This document shows, piece after piece, positions 33,479 through 41,399 of a DNA stretch of 51,178 nt. Origin of the DNA: a virus; IMG/VR virus record IMGVR_UViG_3300033182_000624, positions 1-51,178 of that record; one strand, written 5' to 3'. The position numbers and the translations under genes were made by a program. Numbering within the stretch: position 1 is the first letter of the stretch; each line of letters starts with the position of its first letter. The notes under the pieces were generated by a model that was given only the letters and a program-made list of their open reading frames with translations, searched no databases and was not told where the DNA came from.

Positions 33479-34285
33479 CTAGTTTCTTAAGACTACTTTA
33501 TCTAAACTGCTGTCTGTATCTGCTGGATAACTTAGTACTCTTACCCAATTTGCATTTACAATAAATGTGCTGTGAATAATATTACTTGCACTGGTGGTTG
33601 ATATGTTTGATACATCAAACCAGTCATGACTGTTAGGATCAGTATCTGGTACTCCAGAAAGACAACTTGCTTGTATTTTTAAATTTCCTGTAAATGTAGA
33701 AACATACATACCAATGCTGTGTTGTGCGTTATGAAAATTTCTATCTAAGTTACCGTACATTGCATCGCTAACAAAAATATTTGCACTTGCGCCTAATGCG
33801 GTGTTAGCCATCTGTGTTATCACTGTAGTTTCTTGTGTTGGCGCTGGCTCTACAAATGCTTCGTCTGTGATTTCTATATCAAAGTTTACATCATTATTTT
33901 GACTAGAAAATAACGGTAAATCTTCGTTTTCTTGGGTTGTTCTAGTAATATAAACTTTGTGTAACCCTGAACTGATATTTTGTAAATCGCCTTTTGCTAA
34001 GGTTAATTTTACCATGCCTACTTCGGACGTGTTTTCTAACCTTTTAGTAAGCAAACGTTTTCTTGTATAAGGATTTACAAGATATGCTACTAGAGAATCA
34101 CTAAAAACATTTTGCAGTTTTCTATCTCTATTTCTGATATTAAAAATAATTTCGTTGTTAAGTCCTTTATGGGCTACTAATTTTTTATTGTTCATAGGTC
34201 TGTTATCCACATAGATTGCGTCAGTGGTAACCACAAGTTCCACTTGATTTTCGTATAAGTATAATCTGTGATCGCCATTACTCAT
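33479..34285 (-). CDS. Structural protein, beta-rich (268 aa)
   Basis: Begins MSNGDHRLYLYENQVELVVT. The N-terminal 150 residues resemble an immunoglobulin-like domain of fibre/baseplate proteins (EIIFNIRNRDRKLQNVFSDS, GLHKVYITRTTQENEDLP). The C-terminal half is a second beta domain (GMYVSTFTGNLKIQASCLSG). It has a late promoter and lies between early replication genes. No signal peptide or catalytic motif. Likely a tail or head accessory protein. Confidence 0.6.
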   Translation of the reverse strand: MSNGDHRLYLYENQVELVVTTDAIYVDNRPMNNKKLVAHKGLNNEIIFNIRNRDRKLQNVFSDSLVAYLVNPYTRKRLLTKRLENTSEVGMVKLTLAKGDLQNISSGLHKVYITRTTQENEDLPLFSSQNNDVNFDIEITDEAFVEPAPTQETTVITQMANTALGASANIFVSDAMYGNLDRNFHNAQHSIGMYVSTFTGNLKIQASCLSGVPDTDPNSHDWFDVSNISTTSASNIIHSTFIVNANWVRVLSYPADTDSSLDKVVLRN

Positions 34286-34308
34286 ATATTTAACTCTTTC
34301 TGTACATG

Positions 34309-34316
34309 TATTTATC
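34309..34316 (-). promoter_or_regulatory. Late promoter for 268-aa structural protein
   Basis: GATAAATA, 23 bases upstream of the ATG at 34285. Confidence 0.65.
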
Positions 34317-34325
34317 TGTCTATGT

Positions 34326-34333
34326 GGTAAATA
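34326..34333 (+). promoter_or_regulatory. Late-type box 5 nt before plus-strand ATG 34339
   Basis: GGTAAATA, gap ACTTT, then ATG. Same spacing as the four minus-strand examples, on the other strand. Confidence 0.45.
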
Positions 34334-34338
34334 ACTTT

Positions 34339-34704
34339 ATGCTTGAGGACTATAAAGATAAATTTCCATTCTTAACAGGGCTCACCTATTCAGATAATGA
34401 ATACATTGGAATAGTTGTGAACTACGATAACCAAATCATAACCTTTTATGATTTAGAAAAAATACCAACAACTGAACTAAGAAAAGAATTTGTTAAGTTA
34501 GGTGAAACATGGTGGTGGGAATCTAATAGACAAATACCAATAGATGTATTCTTGCATCATGAAATGAAAAGGTATGCACCTTTCTTAAGAACATTTATTT
34601 TTAAAGATGTAGAACATTTATTCGGTCCGATGACCACTTTACAAAATTTGCTTAAAAAGAGAATTAAACGTAAAGGAATACAGTTAGTTAAAAAAGTAGA
34701 TTAA
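34339..34704 (+). CDS. Conserved-type hypothetical phage protein (121 aa)
   Basis: Start taken at ATG 34339 (MLEDYKDKFPFLTGLTYSDN); the earlier in-frame ATG at 34306 would overlap a minus-strand late promoter. Notable segments: GETWWWESNRQIPIDVFLHH and a C-terminal basic helix (NLLKKRIKRKGIQLVKKV). A protein of this form occurs in many T4-like cyanophages, from memory of those genomes, with no known function. One of three plus-strand genes, converging on the next gene with a 4-base overlap. Confidence 0.65.
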   Translation: MLEDYKDKFPFLTGLTYSDNEYIGIVVNYDNQIITFYDLEKIPTTELRKEFVKLGETWWWESNRQIPIDVFLHHEMKRYAPFLRTFIFKDVEHLFGPMTTLQNLLKKRIKRKGIQLVKKVD

Positions 34705-35270
34705 ACAGTTTTTTCTACAATTAGATTAAGTTGTACCACAATGGTTAATGCATAAGCAATAGCATGGCTTTTCTTAAAAAAGTAATCGTCAGTTTTTACC
34801 CAAACATCGTTTTCAATATCCTTCCAATCCCTTCCAACCAAATGCCGTTTACCAGGTCTTATCATTGCAAGTATCATTGCTAACTGTTCTACTGTTTTAG
34901 GTTTGTGTTTCTGCACAATATCAAAATGATTGTTGATGTGAAATAATTGCTCCACTACTTCTTTGTGTTCAAGTAATTCCCACATTGGTTCTGTTTCCAG
35001 CAATTTATTTAAATGAGTTTCGTTCTTGATATCTGCATAAACACTGTTATTAAGTACATCAACTTTAAACCAGCCCTCATCTTCTGCTTGTTTGTGATCT
35101 ATTGTGCTGTAACCTTCAAGTGGAAACTTTGGAATGTTTTGAAAATAGACACCAGTATTGTGTTTGGTAAACTTACCATCCTTTTCAATACTTGCAGGTG
35201 TGACATTTACTAACTTGAGAAAGTCATCTCTATTAGCCATATCAATGTCTACATCAAAATCAATCTTCAT
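34701..35270 (-). CDS. Hypothetical protein with DnaE-like C-terminal motifs
   Basis: A 189-residue protein. The segments VEQLAMILAMIRPGKRHLVG and DDYFFKKSHAIAYALTIVVQ resemble two motifs of bacterial DNA polymerase III alpha: the 'lYRPG' region and the 'FNKSHAvAYA' region. The polymerase catalytic aspartates are not seen, so this is not a polymerase. It may be a relic or a DNA-binding module. It overlaps the MazG gene by 11 bases, next to dNTP genes. Homology to DnaE is my reading of two short motifs and needs profile comparison. Confidence 0.55.
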   Translation of the reverse strand: MKIDFDVDIDMANRDDFLKLVNVTPASIEKDGKFTKHNTGVYFQNIPKFPLEGYSTIDHKQAEDEGWFKVDVLNNSVYADIKNETHLNKLLETEPMWELLEHKEVVEQLFHINNHFDIVQKHKPKTVEQLAMILAMIRPGKRHLVGRDWKDIENDVWVKTDDYFFKKSHAIAYALTIVVQLNLIVEKTV

Positions 35271-35517
35271 CGCTAAACAACATACTCCACTTTATTAATT
35301 TTTCTTTTTTCTCGACCATCCTGTCTGCTATTTGTTCATCGGTGACTAAACCGCTCATTTTCATTATCTCGATCATGGTCATAACGTCACCGATTTCATC
35401 TTGTAAATTACGCAAATACTTTGTTTTTCCCTTACTACGGATCATTTTACTACAAGCCTGAATGAGCTCTCCACATTCTTCCATAGTAATGACTAACATT
35501 TCTTCACGTTTTTTCAT
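35260..35517 (-). CDS. MazG-like nucleotide pyrophosphohydrolase
   Basis: An 85-residue all-alpha protein with the MazG/dUTPase-like metal motif: Glu cluster ITMEECGELIQ and LQDEIGDVMTM (E-x-x-E ... E-x-x-D). Hydrolyses NTPs or dNTPs (or (p)ppGpp-type nucleotides) to monophosphates. The size fits the compact phage MazG form. It overlaps thyX by four bases and the DnaE-like gene by 11, so it is in a nucleotide-metabolism operon. Confidence 0.83.
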   Translation of the reverse strand: MKKREEMLVITMEECGELIQACSKMIRSKGKTKYLRNLQDEIGDVMTMIEIMKMSGLVTDEQIADRMVEKKEKLIKWSMLFSDED

Positions 35518-36218
35518 ATCTCTTTTCCTTTAAACTCCTCTGCTAATGGAAAAATATTCGCAATTATGTCTGCTACAGCATGAGCAATTTTAATGTGCTC
35601 TTTTTGTGTACCATTAGCGCCGCGTAATTCAATATAATGAATCCAACTACGCAGTGTACCGTTCACGTACATGCGGCTTACAGTATTTCCTTCTGGTAGC
35701 ACTGCTCTGGCTTGTTCTTTGGCAATACCGTTGTTTACAGCCCACTTGTATGCTTCAGTGGCGGCATCTATAACTGCTCGTTGTTTGTCGTGCCATTTCT
35801 CTGCCAACAATTCGTGTTGTGTTTTATTACCGCCTTTACCCATATCAGACAGATCTAACTCAATACTGTTTTGTCTATTTTTAGGATCTTGCAATCTTGC
35901 TTCTCTGAATTCAAAACTTAAATCATGTGTAGGGTCTGCGTAACGTTGGCTAAACTCTTGAAAACTAAAACTTCTATGTCTTAGAATCTGTCTTGCAATA
36001 TCTCTGGTTGTTTCAATCTCTAAACATGCACTCACCATTTCAAGTGGACTCCAGTGCTTGTGTTTCATCAAATACTTAACAAGTTTCTCACTAGTTTCTT
36101 TGTTGTTTTGATTGTTTGGGTTACTTACTCTAGCACAATATGCTACCAGGTCCAATGCCGATTCACTTCGACCAGGAAACTGTGGTGATTGACTATAACT
36201 GATAATTTTTACGTTCAT
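35514..36218 (-). CDS. thyX: Flavin-dependent thymidylate synthase
   Basis: Methylates dUMP to dTMP using methylene-tetrahydrofolate and FAD. It contains the ThyX signature R-H-R-x7-S, seen as QILRHRSFSFQEFSQRYAD, and the N-terminal KHKHWSPLEMVS segment. About 234 residues, normal length. ATG 36218 (MNVKIISYSQSP) is chosen because it overlaps the upstream stop (TAATG-type). It works with NrdAB and MazG in dNTP supply. Confidence 0.95.
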   Translation of the reverse strand: MNVKIISYSQSPQFPGRSESALDLVAYCARVSNPNNQNNKETSEKLVKYLMKHKHWSPLEMVSACLEIETTRDIARQILRHRSFSFQEFSQRYADPTHDLSFEFREARLQDPKNRQNSIELDLSDMGKGGNKTQHELLAEKWHDKQRAVIDAATEAYKWAVNNGIAKEQARAVLPEGNTVSRMYVNGTLRSWIHYIELRGANGTQKEHIKIAHAVADIIANIFPLAEEFKGKEI

Positions 36219-36919
36219 AAATTTGCTACCTTGCATGTATTTTTAATTTCTTTAACTTCTTCCTTGTTTTGAGCAAACACTTTCATCCAAAATGTTGCAT
36301 CAATAATTTGTTGAATCATTTTTACTTGTTCATCGCTAAATTTTTCCAGTAATTGATCTCCTGTTTCGCTTAGATATAATAACCAAGGACTTATTTTAGC
36401 ACTCCTTAAATCATGAACTGCTCTCGGTGCTGTTACTTTAGTAAAGTATTCATTCCAATTATTATCAGTTTCTTCTGACCACGAATTCAAATAAATTATG
36501 CTACGTTCTAATGCTCTCATGCCAGGCTCTTTTTTCACATATTCTAAAAGATACTCGTCGTATAATTTATCCTTGCTCCAATCTGCTAGTTTTTTGCCGT
36601 TCTTTATTAACCATTCTGCAAATTGTTCTGGCTTCAGATATTCGTTTACTAAGCAACTTCTACCAAATTTAGTAAAGCCCTCATAGTACTGACTTCTAAT
36701 AAAGTCTTCAATAGTCTTAGGTTTACTTGCAGTTGTGTTTAACTCGTAAAACATTTGAAATACCCTAAAACCTAATCTTATGTGCGTTAAATCTTTATCT
36801 GCCCATCTACGTTTTTTAACACACATATGAGCCGCAAGAGTACGCTCACTTGCAAAAGTTTTTTCACACCATTTGCAAGTGTTATTTTCCAAAGATATCT
36901 TTGATTGATTTGTCGTCAT
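36215..36919 (-). CDS. Zinc-finger-like hypothetical protein (234 aa)
   Basis: The N-terminus contains C-x2-C ... H-x-C (CKWCEKTFASERTLAAHMCV), a C2H2/C2HC-type finger, followed by a helical domain with aromatic repeats (LTHIRLGFRVFQMFYELNTT). T4-like marine phages carry similar proteins of unknown function. It overlaps the preceding gene by 38 bases. A DNA- or RNA-binding role is likely from the finger only. Confidence 0.65.
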   Translation of the reverse strand: MTTNQSKISLENNTCKWCEKTFASERTLAAHMCVKKRRWADKDLTHIRLGFRVFQMFYELNTTASKPKTIEDFIRSQYYEGFTKFGRSCLVNEYLKPEQFAEWLIKNGKKLADWSKDKLYDEYLLEYVKKEPGMRALERSIIYLNSWSEETDNNWNEYFTKVTAPRAVHDLRSAKISPWLLYLSETGDQLLEKFSDEQVKMIQQIIDATFWMKVFAQNKEEVKEIKNTCKVANL

Positions 36920-37349
36920 ATCCGTGTGCTTTTGCTAATTCTTTCAATTCTTCAGTGGTATTAATATTAATGAGTTCGTTAATATCTCCACTTTTCATAT
37001 GCGGGAAAATACTATATATGAACTCGAAAACTTTATTCTTTTTCTTCCTTGAATTTGGCGGTTTTAAGTAAGGATGAAACTGTACTTTTCCTACACCACA
37101 TGCACTAAGTAAAAGCCACTGTAATTCTGGATGTTTACTAACTTCCATAAATTGATGATTAACAAGTTCGTTAGTCATATAGATATAATTTGCGGCATCT
37201 CTACCTTGTACACTACTACAATAACGCATCATTATCCACACACTAAATGCTTTTTTCTGCTCATCATTAAGGCGACTGTAAAACAATCTATCTTTTTTAT
37301 CGATAGCCGCCATCACATCTTTTAATGGTATCTGTGGCTGTTTAGCCAT
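36882..37349 (-). CDS. Possible clamp-loader small subunit (gp62-like)
   Basis: A 155-residue helical protein beginning MAKQPQIPLKDVMAAIDKKD. The segments DRLFYSRLNDEQKKAFSVWI, MMRYCSSVQG and KHPELQWLLLSACG match my recollection of cyanophage proteins annotated gp62 (sliding clamp loader subunit). T4 gp62 itself is not obviously similar, and no gp44 or gp45 gene is seen in this window. Starts directly after the apt stop. The assignment is tentative. Confidence 0.5.
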   Translation of the reverse strand: MAKQPQIPLKDVMAAIDKKDRLFYSRLNDEQKKAFSVWIMMRYCSSVQGRDAANYIYMTNELVNHQFMEVSKHPELQWLLLSACGVGKVQFHPYLKPPNSRKKKNKVFEFIYSIFPHMKSGDINELININTTEELKELAKAHGYDDKSIKDIFGK

Positions 37350-37882
37350 TATTCACCCTCAAATTCAATTAAAGTTTTAACGTTATATCCGCTGTTCTTT
37401 ATTATAGCACTTCCTCCTAAATCGGGCAAGTCTATTACTGCCAAAATTTGAATATTTTCTTTAGGGATATCCCAGTGTTCGTGAATTAGATCTGCACATG
37501 CTAGTGCTGTTCCGCCAGTAGCAATAAGATCATCTACAATAGTAATATTACCTTGTATGGGCGATATTTTTTGTATGTGTAATTCTGTTGATCCGTATTC
37601 CAAATCAAAACTTTTGCTGACTGTTTCATTAGGTAACTTGCCTGGTTTTCTTGCAGGCACAAATGGCAAATAAAACTTTTCTGCTAAAGGGGCACCAAAA
37701 ATAAAACCTCTACTTTCAATGCCAACAATTACATCTGGATTAAATCTGTGTGCTTCAAAACACATAGATAGCATTACACTTTTAAAAGAGTTCGGATCTT
37801 CTAATATGCTGGTTATATCTCTATACTGAACTCCTGCTATAGGGAAATCCGGTATTGTTCTAATTTTATCTTTAAAGTCCAT
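37349..37882 (-). CDS. apt: Adenine phosphoribosyltransferase
   Basis: Converts adenine and PRPP to AMP. The PRPP-binding loop is IVDDLIATGGTALAC; FVPARKPGKLP is the flexible loop segment; VIVGIESRGFIFGAPLA is the family signature. About 177 residues, normal length. Start at 37882 (MDFKDKIRTIPDFP) overlaps the metK stop in TAATG, so it is translationally coupled to metK. Adenine is released when MTA, SAH or 5'-deoxyadenosine is cleaved, which makes the pairing with AdoMet synthesis sensible. Confidence 0.93.
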   Translation of the reverse strand: MDFKDKIRTIPDFPIAGVQYRDITSILEDPNSFKSVMLSMCFEAHRFNPDVIVGIESRGFIFGAPLAEKFYLPFVPARKPGKLPNETVSKSFDLEYGSTELHIQKISPIQGNITIVDDLIATGGTALACADLIHEHWDIPKENIQILAVIDLPDLGGSAIIKNSGYNVKTLIEFEGE

Positions 37883-38973
37883 TAAAATAAATCCACTGTT
37901 TCCCACGGTAAATTTTCTTTACCAAAGTGACCATAATTTGTAGTTTTTGTTAAATCTAAACTAAACAAATCAAATTTATCAATTATACCCTGAGGCGTTA
38001 AGTCAACTTTATCTCTGAAATAGTCTGCAAATTCGTTTCTAACCAACCCATCAGCATAAACATATACACTGGTTGGTTCTTTTACACCAATAGCATAACT
38101 TAATTGTACTGTGGCATTTTTAGCCTTGCCACTTGCTACTATGTTTTTAGCCAAGTACCTTGCCATGTATGCCGCACTTCTATCAACCTTAGTAGGATCT
38201 TTACCACTAAATGCACCCCCACCGTGTGGAGCATATCCGCCATAAGTATCAACAATAATCTTTCTACCTGTTAATCCTGTGTCACCATCTGGCCCGCCAA
38301 TAACAAATCTGCCTGTTGGATTAATTAAAAATCTAGTTTTATTTAGATTAACTTCTTTAAGTTCATCTCTGATAATTTCTTCTATTGCAGATCTTATAAC
38401 ATTAATACTCATTTCGTCGCTGTGTTGTGTACTACAAACAATAGTATCAATGCCTAATGGCTTGTTAATTGTTTCGTAGTTCATTGTTACCTGGCTTTTG
38501 CTATCTGGCTTAATCCAGTGTTCTGTGTCAAAACCTCTTTCTTTCTCAAGTCTTCTCAATATTCTATGACTGTAATGAATAGCACTTGGCATAAAGTTTG
38601 AAGTCTCGTTACATGCATAACCAAACATAAGGCCCTGATCACCTGCGCCAAAATCATCTGTGCCTAATGCTATGTCTGCACTTTGCCCATGCAATTCGTT
38701 ATAAACCTTAACATTCTTCCAATGGAAACCGTCTTGCTCGTACCCAATTCTTTTGATGGTATCTCGAACAATATGTTCAATTTCTTTTTTGTTAAATTTA
38801 TCACTTTTATATTCGCCTGCTAGTGTAACCATATTAGTTGTTACCAATGTTTCTACTGCGGCTCTGTGATGTTTTTTACCATCTAGTAAGTAAGTTGCTA
38901 CAGCATCAGAAATTAAATCTGCTACTTTATCCGGATGCCCCGAACTTACACTTTCACTTGTAAATTGATACAT
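37882..38973 (-). CDS. metK: S-adenosylmethionine synthetase
   Basis: Makes AdoMet from ATP and methionine. Signatures: SESVSSGHPDKVADL (N-terminal), GAGDQGLMFGYA (ATP-binding hexapeptide) and GGGAFSGKDPTKVDRSAAY (the P-loop-like motif). At 363 residues it is only slightly shorter than bacterial MetK (about 384) and all catalytic motifs are intact. A phage-encoded MetK is uncommon. Coupled to apt. It could support DNA or RNA methylation and the radical SAM enzyme of this window. Confidence 0.96.
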   Translation of the reverse strand: MYQFTSESVSSGHPDKVADLISDAVATYLLDGKKHHRAAVETLVTTNMVTLAGEYKSDKFNKKEIEHIVRDTIKRIGYEQDGFHWKNVKVYNELHGQSADIALGTDDFGAGDQGLMFGYACNETSNFMPSAIHYSHRILRRLEKERGFDTEHWIKPDSKSQVTMNYETINKPLGIDTIVCSTQHSDEMSINVIRSAIEEIIRDELKEVNLNKTRFLINPTGRFVIGGPDGDTGLTGRKIIVDTYGGYAPHGGGAFSGKDPTKVDRSAAYMARYLAKNIVASGKAKNATVQLSYAIGVKEPTSVYVYADGLVRNEFADYFRDKVDLTPQGIIDKFDLFSLDLTKTTNYGHFGKENLPWETVDLF

Positions 38974-38974
38974 A

Positions 38975-39364
38975 TTAGTTCCTCGTTAATTCACTTTCTG
39001 CTATTTGATCCCATGTGGCATATTGTGTTGTGTCAAATGCATTAGGTGGAAATTGTGGCGGTGTCCATTTTACTGTTCTTTGCCTTTTATAAATTGTTTT
39101 TAACCAGACCTTTTCACCACTTAGTGTTGTGATTGGTTTCCAAGCAAACCATTTTGTCCATGGTGTATATGTTGCGTCTGTTGGTTGCGGTTTCATATGT
39201 TTTCCGTACCTCGTATATGCTGGGTGTCCGTCTGGTGCCGCTGATATCCCGTACTTGGTGATATTTTTAGTAGGATTTATTAAATATTTTTTTCCATTAA
39301 TCGTTGTGTACGGGTTACCATGCTTATCTGTTTTACCTAAAAGATAGTTAAGATAATTTACCAT
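38975..39364 (-). CDS. Hypothetical protein (129 aa)
   Basis: Begins MVNYLNYLLGKTDKHGNPYT. Rich in Thr/Lys/Trp/Pro, with the segments YGKHMKPQPTDATYTPWTKW and VKWTPPQFPPNAFDTTQYAT. Two bases from metK and overlapping the kinase-nucleotidyltransferase gene by 17 bases. No family recognised. Confidence 0.55.
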   Translation of the reverse strand: MVNYLNYLLGKTDKHGNPYTTINGKKYLINPTKNITKYGISAAPDGHPAYTRYGKHMKPQPTDATYTPWTKWFAWKPITTLSGEKVWLKTIYKRQRTVKWTPPQFPPNAFDTTQYATWDQIAESELTRN

Positions 39365-40151
39365 CCTTCCTCAGTTGCTCTCTAATTTTTGTTGCACTTA
39401 TATTGTGCGTAGCATCATCAAATGTTTCCTGCTCAATTTTATAACCAACATCTCTACCGTATGTGATATTCATAATATTTGGCACAGGATAACATCTAAA
39501 TTTGCCTGCATATTCTGCTAATTCTAACTCTAAATTTTCACAAATCTCTTCTACTGACCAAGGATTGCTTTCGCTTCTTGGCATGTCTCTGACCAGTAAT
39601 GCTACTTGGCCGTGCTTTGCTAACGCCCGTTCGAATAATGCTTTGTGTCCTGGATGGAAGGGTTGAAATCTACCTAACATTTGAGTAGTTGGTTGTTTTG
39701 GCTGAAATTCACTGTCTTTGATATCTACAGCAATTAATCTTGCCCACTTTTCTATTGCTTCTTCAGTCCACCAATCGTCTGCTGTTATTTCAATATCAAC
39801 ATTGATTGTGTCATCTGGTTTTTCAAAAACTTTATTTGTATCTTCGAAACGTCCTTCTTCGATAGTGTTCATCCAAATAACATATTCAGGCATAAAATCA
39901 TTTCTCAACTGATTTGTTGGACACACAAAATCAGCCAATCCGTATCTTCCCTTAGCAACACTTTTGCGTACATAATCTTGCATACGCTTCATTTGTCTTG
40001 CTCTGCCTTCAGGGCTAAAATCCCAATCGTTAAATTTTTCTCTTATCTCATCAGCATTATACCAATCAGCGTTATTTAATACCTCAACTAATCTTTTAGC
40101 AAGTGTGGTCTTACCTGATCCTGGTAATCCACATAAAAGTATTCTTTTCAT
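39348..40151 (-). CDS. P-loop kinase / nucleotidyltransferase fusion
   Basis: A 267-residue two-domain protein. N-terminal: APS-kinase-like P-loop (LLCGLPGSGKTTLAKRLVEV) with a following NADEIREKFNDWDFSPEGR. C-terminal (from about 158): nucleotidyltransferase fold with MLGRFQPFHPGHKALFERAL (H-x-G-H) and HNISATKIREQL (the ISSTxIR-type motif), as in NMN or cytidylyl-transferases. Cyanophages carry similar fused proteins. Probably activates a small metabolite, maybe NAD salvage or a sulfur/phosphate adenylate. The substrate cannot be told. Confidence 0.78.
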   Translation of the reverse strand: MKRILLCGLPGSGKTTLAKRLVEVLNNADWYNADEIREKFNDWDFSPEGRARQMKRMQDYVRKSVAKGRYGLADFVCPTNQLRNDFMPEYVIWMNTIEEGRFEDTNKVFEKPDDTINVDIEITADDWWTEEAIEKWARLIAVDIKDSEFQPKQPTTQMLGRFQPFHPGHKALFERALAKHGQVALLVRDMPRSESNPWSVEEICENLELELAEYAGKFRCYPVPNIMNITYGRDVGYKIEQETFDDATHNISATKIREQLRKDGKLS

Positions 40152-40186
40152 TAAATTGTTCCTTCATGTAGTTATTAGTCTACTAT

Positions 40187-40882
40187 TTAATCAAAGTAAC
40201 CGTCCTCTTCTAATTGTTCTGGAGTGTAGTAACTTTGTGGGTCATGCCATTTTCTATTTACATAACCAACTTGGGCATAGTAACCCTTGCCATTGGTATC
40301 ATTATAATCGTAATTTTCTTCTAATTGCTCTTTGTTGTAATAAACAGCATCTACTAATTCTGCTAAGTCAGTTTCGCAACTACCAAATGCTAATTTTTCT
40401 GCATCAAACTCTTCATCAGTATCTAAGAACCAACATGCAAAACTGCCTTTTTCTGCACTGTGAAACACTAGTACAGGAACAGTTTGATCTTCATATTCTT
40501 CATCAATTTCATTTGAGCTATAACACTCTCTACCGTATAGATGGGTTGGCTCGCATTCAAATGAATCTTCGTATGCCCAATCATCAGAGCCGTCTGCCGG
40601 TACCGGAGTAATAGTCCAATGTCCATCTGCATAGGCACTATTTAAATGCTCAAGATCATCGAAGTCGTGCCAGTAGTTGTCTAATTTAGGCGGACCATCT
40701 GGATCTTGCAATGCATCTTCTGGTTCTGGTTCTTCTTCAAAATCATCAAAAGACAAAACCTCATCAATAAGGTCTTCTTGCTCCTCATGTTTCCAGTACT
40801 CCACAAATGCCTCTGGTATTTCACCGATGGTAAGTTCACCACCATAATTACCTGCTTCAATTCTATATCTATATTTTGCCAT
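40187..40882 (-). CDS. Acidic hypothetical protein (231 aa)
   Basis: Begins MAKYRYRIEAGNYGGELTIG. Very acidic throughout (WKHEEQEDLIDEVLSFDDFE, EPEPEDALQDPD), with a terminal aromatic-rich part (GYYAQVGYVNRKWHDPQSYY). No motif of a known family. The acidity could indicate a DNA mimic or a chaperone-like role; that is inference only. It stands between the kinase fusion and the 165-residue gene. Confidence 0.6.
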   Translation of the reverse strand: MAKYRYRIEAGNYGGELTIGEIPEAFVEYWKHEEQEDLIDEVLSFDDFEEEPEPEDALQDPDGPPKLDNYWHDFDDLEHLNSAYADGHWTITPVPADGSDDWAYEDSFECEPTHLYGRECYSSNEIDEEYEDQTVPVLVFHSAEKGSFACWFLDTDEEFDAEKLAFGSCETDLAELVDAVYYNKEQLEENYDYNDTNGKGYYAQVGYVNRKWHDPQSYYTPEQLEEDGYFD

Positions 40883-40901
40883 TTTTTCTCCTTATATAAT
40901 G

Positions 40902-41399
40902 TTATAGCATATCTGCTATATCCATGTCCTTAACTTTGTTTGCTTCTTTTACAAATAATGCACACTTAGGCTCTGGTTTGTCTTCTAGAGGAACAACTAA
41001 AAGGTGTCCGTTTTTTAATTTAGGAAAGAACCATTTCACATCTTGATACACATTTGTAATTTGTATTTCTTCTGCCTTAGGCATCCAACTTTTCATTGGA
41101 TTAAAAATTGGTGTAACAAATCCTCTATTGTTTAAACTTGCCAGAGGTATTACTTCAATACCACCAAAATCATCGTCACTAGTAACAATGCTCCAATCCA
41201 TTGGCATCTGTAAATTATATTCGCCGATACTTAAACAGATTGCTGGAGCATGAAAACTTTCCAAAAAGATTAAAGGTAACCAATAATAATCTTGAAACTC
41301 TGCATCTCCTGCGTCAAAAACGCAATATCTTAATTCTTCTACTTCGTCTGGCACACGATCTAGATCATATGCTGTATTCTCTAAGGTTAAAATTTTCAT
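40902..41399 (-). CDS. Conserved-type hypothetical protein (165 aa)
   Basis: Begins MKILTLENTAYDLDRVPDEV. Compact alpha/beta protein with the segments YYWLPLIFLESFHAPAICLS and VKWFFPKLKNGHLLVVPLED. Resembles a conserved cyanophage protein of unknown function, from memory. It overlaps uvsW by four bases and so is probably co-expressed with it. Confidence 0.62.
   Translation of the reverse strand: MKILTLENTAYDLDRVPDEVEELRYCVFDAGDAEFQDYYWLPLIFLESFHAPAICLSIGEYNLQMPMDWSIVTSDDDFGGIEVIPLASLNNRGFVTPIFNPMKSWMPKAEEIQITNVYQDVKWFFPKLKNGHLLVVPLEDKPEPKCALFVKEANKVKDMDIADML

Noticed and set aside
36882-37349. Firm assignment as T4 gp62
   Set aside because: Only my recollection of cyanophage annotations supports it; T4 gp62 is not visibly similar and gp44/gp45 are not in the window, so the call is kept tentative.
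40105-40611. Plus-strand frame of 168 aa
   Set aside because: Antisense to the kinase fusion and the acidic 231-residue gene, with no promoter or ribosome site and unlikely His/Leu/Gln composition.
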